From Rhizobium lusitanum (GTDB lineage Bacteria; Pseudomonadota; Alphaproteobacteria; Rhizobiales; Rhizobiaceae): DNA of 64,000 bases. Positions 63,003 to 64,000 of this stretch are shown piece by piece. The stretch is taken from contig NZ_CP050307.1 in assembly GCF_014189535.1 (NCBI RefSeq), positions 1,426,001 to 1,490,000 of the forward strand. The letters run 5' to 3'. The position numbers and the translations under genes are program-made. The notes under the pieces were generated by a model. The model was not told the origin of the DNA, searched no databases, and saw only the letters and a list, made by a program, of their open reading frames with translations. Each line of letters starts with the position of its first letter. Position 1 is the first letter of the stretch.

Positions 63003-63040
63003 CGAAATATCATTCGCATAATTATACGAATTATCATTCG
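63003..63040. promoter_or_regulatory. Twin palindromes, candidate enhancer sites
   Basis: CGAAATATCATTCG (63003-63016) and CGAATTATCATTCG (63027-63040) are near-identical 14-bp imperfect palindromes spaced 24 bp start to start. A larger inverted repeat ATTCG-N10-CGAAT links them. They lie 62-99 bp upstream of the -24/-12 promoter, the usual distance for binding of an NtrC-type activator. Confidence 0.5.
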
Positions 63041-63101
63041 AATAAACTTTCTCCGTAAATATTATTTCAATATCAAATAGATACCGAAAATAATTTGGAA
63101 T

Positions 63102-63117
63102 TGGCACAGCAATTGCT
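63102..63117 (+). promoter_or_regulatory. Sigma-54 (-24/-12) promoter
   Basis: TTGGCACAGCAATTGC plus T: TGGCAC-N5-TTGCT matches the RpoN consensus, with GG at 63103-63104 and GC at 63115-63116. Predicted transcription start is near 63127, about 39 bp before the ATG at 63166. RpoN promoters of amino-acid-type binding protein genes are usually nitrogen-controlled. Confidence 0.75.
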
Positions 63118-63165
63118 TGATAGACCCCGAGAATTCATGGGAACAAAAATGAAAATGGGGATCAC

Positions 63166-64000
63166 ATGAAAAGCCTTGAGGAAATCTTGAAAGCGGGGCT
63201 TGCCGCGGCAATCGCCACGCTGATCGCCACCTCCGCACAAACCGTTGCGGGCGCGGCGGAGAAGACGCTCCCCGACACCGATGTTGCAAAGCTGCCCGGC
63301 GTCGTGCTGACGAAGAAACTGGCGGAAGCCTTACCACCGGCCATCAAGACTTCGGGCATCCTGAAGGTCGCCACCGACTTGACCCCACCGATCAGCTTCC
63401 ACGCCGACGATGGGAAGCTTGTCGGCATTGACGCAGATATCGCTGCGGCGTTGGGCATCATTCTCGGTGTGAATGTTCAAATGACCGATGTCGGCGCGGG
63501 AGCGGCAATCGTCCCCTCGATTTTGTCCAAACGATTCGACATCTCGATCTCCGGGATCAACGACGATCCGGAACTGGAAAAGCAGGTCGACGTCATCGAC
63601 TACATGTATGACGCGACCACGATCATGACCATCAAGGGCAATCCTCTCGGCATCAAGAGCATGGCTGATTTGTGCGGCAGGAAAGTCGCGGTTCCGGTCG
63701 GCACCTTCCAGGCAAAACTGGTCGAAACGGCTTCGGCCAAATGCTCGGCTCCGATCAATATCATGGCGATCCCGAAGATGCCCGATGTCCTTCAGGCTGT
63801 CCGCACCGGTCGGGCCGACGCGACCGTCAACGGATATGCCACCAGCGTCTACACGACGGAAAACCAGACAGGGAACGGCAAGGGCCTTGAGGCACTTCCC
63901 GATATCCGCCTGGCCGTCGGCTACCTCGGCATGCTGACCGCCAAGGACAATCCGCAACTGCGTGACAGCGTCGTTGCCGCCCTGCAGCAAATGGTGGACT
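63166..64000 (+). CDS. ABC transporter substrate-binding protein, family 3 (amino-acid type), 3' end outside window
   Basis: 278 codons are visible before the window ends. A signal peptide is likely (AGLAAAIATLIATSAQTVAG with cleavage near GAA). The mature part has the family 3 binding-protein features: ILKVATDLTPPISFHADDGK, LVGIDADIAAALGIILG, FDISISGINDDPEL, and CGRKVAVPVGTFQAKLVETA. The ligand is probably an amino acid or similar small amine. GGGG six bases upstream serves as ribosome site. Transcription is expected from the sigma-54 promoter at 63102. Confidence 0.88.
   Translation, partial: MKSLEEILKAGLAAAIATLIATSAQTVAGAAEKTLPDTDVAKLPGVVLTKKLAEALPPAIKTSGILKVATDLTPPISFHADDGKLVGIDADIAAALGIILGVNVQMTDVGAGAAIVPSILSKRFDISISGINDDPELEKQVDVIDYMYDATTIMTIKGNPLGIKSMADLCGRKVAVPVGTFQAKLVETASAKCSAPINIMAIPKMPDVLQAVRTGRADATVNGYATSVYTTENQTGNGKGLEALPDIRLAVGYLGMLTAKDNPQLRDSVVAALQQMVD

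Larger units (their letters stand above)
62706..63165. other. AT-rich intergenic control region
   Basis: 460 bp, much richer in A and T than the genes, with no credible coding frame. It serves two outward-facing transcripts: the PotA-like operon to the left and the binding-protein gene to the right. It contains the twin palindromes (63003-63040) and a sigma-54-type promoter (63102-63117). Confidence 0.6.

Noticed and set aside
1..64000. CRISPR arrays, integrons, prophage genes or replication origin
   Set aside because: No regularly spaced repeats, integrase-attC structures, phage structural genes or repABC-type genes were seen in the window.

Overview
The window looks like an accessory replicon (plasmid or chromid) of a Rhizobiales alphaproteobacterium of the Rhizobium/Agrobacterium/Ensifer kind. 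The reasons are high-GC coding DNA, tightly overlapping ATGA-type operons, many ABC importers each paired with a LysR or GntR regulator, biuret and phosphonate catabolism, and a heavy load of IS3, IS5 and IS110 debris. No rRNA, tRNA, CRISPR array, replication or conjugation gene was seen.

Layout. 1-3909: end of a nucleoside-type ABC ATPase, a biuret-hydrolase-like cysteine hydrolase, a cupin and allophanate hydrolase, i.e. use of a urea-derived nitrogen compound. 4087-15155: a six-gene minus-strand operon (oligopeptide-type permeases, fused ATPase, a beta-lactamase-fold serine hydrolase, solute-binding protein, M20 amidohydrolase) with two LysR genes and a divergent MmgE/PrpD gene. 15548-20224: a decaying polyamine module (frameshifted decarboxylase, GNAT, truncated acetylpolyamine amidohydrolase) ending in a dead IS5 element. 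20280-25843: a LysR gene, then an AhpD-like/MBL/NmrA/cupin/MscS block bounded by an Rrf2 gene. Three 19-bp palindromes (two before the block, one before rrf2) suggest an Rrf2 regulon. 26312-33470: a 2-aminoethylphosphonate cassette (importer, LysR, FAD oxidoreductase, PhnX) with no PhnW transaminase; an ATAG-N7-CTAT box recurs in both of its promoters.

33625-38369 is an IS-rich junction: a degenerate IS3 element, an apparently intact IS110 element, a parDE-type toxin-antitoxin pair and an aldehyde dehydrogenase remnant. 38466-44308 holds a SsuABC-like importer operon with an embedded GntR gene, divergent from a fumarylacetoacetase-family gene and a cyclase-family gene. 44332-48287 is mostly remnants (IS3 orfA, IS110, SDR, a dead alpha/beta hydrolase) around a DUF1330 gene and a crotonase gene. 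48328-53760: LysR, SDR, LLM flavoprotein and a GH3 beta-glucosidase with an in-frame amber codon. 54089-56373: a GSU2403-like nucleotidyltransferase behind a perfect palindrome, and an SDR. 56549-62546: a spermidine/putrescine-type ABC operon whose second permease is broken by a 7-bp tandem duplication, followed by a creatinase-like M24 protein lacking the usual metal ligands and a flavin reductase. 63102-64000: a sigma-54-type promoter and the start of an amino-acid-type binding protein.

The theme is scavenging of unusual nitrogen, phosphorus and carbon compounds, each as importer plus hydrolase or oxidase plus regulator. At least nine coding regions carry frameshifts, nonsense codons or truncations, so the region is decaying and recombining, unless some lesions are sequence errors.
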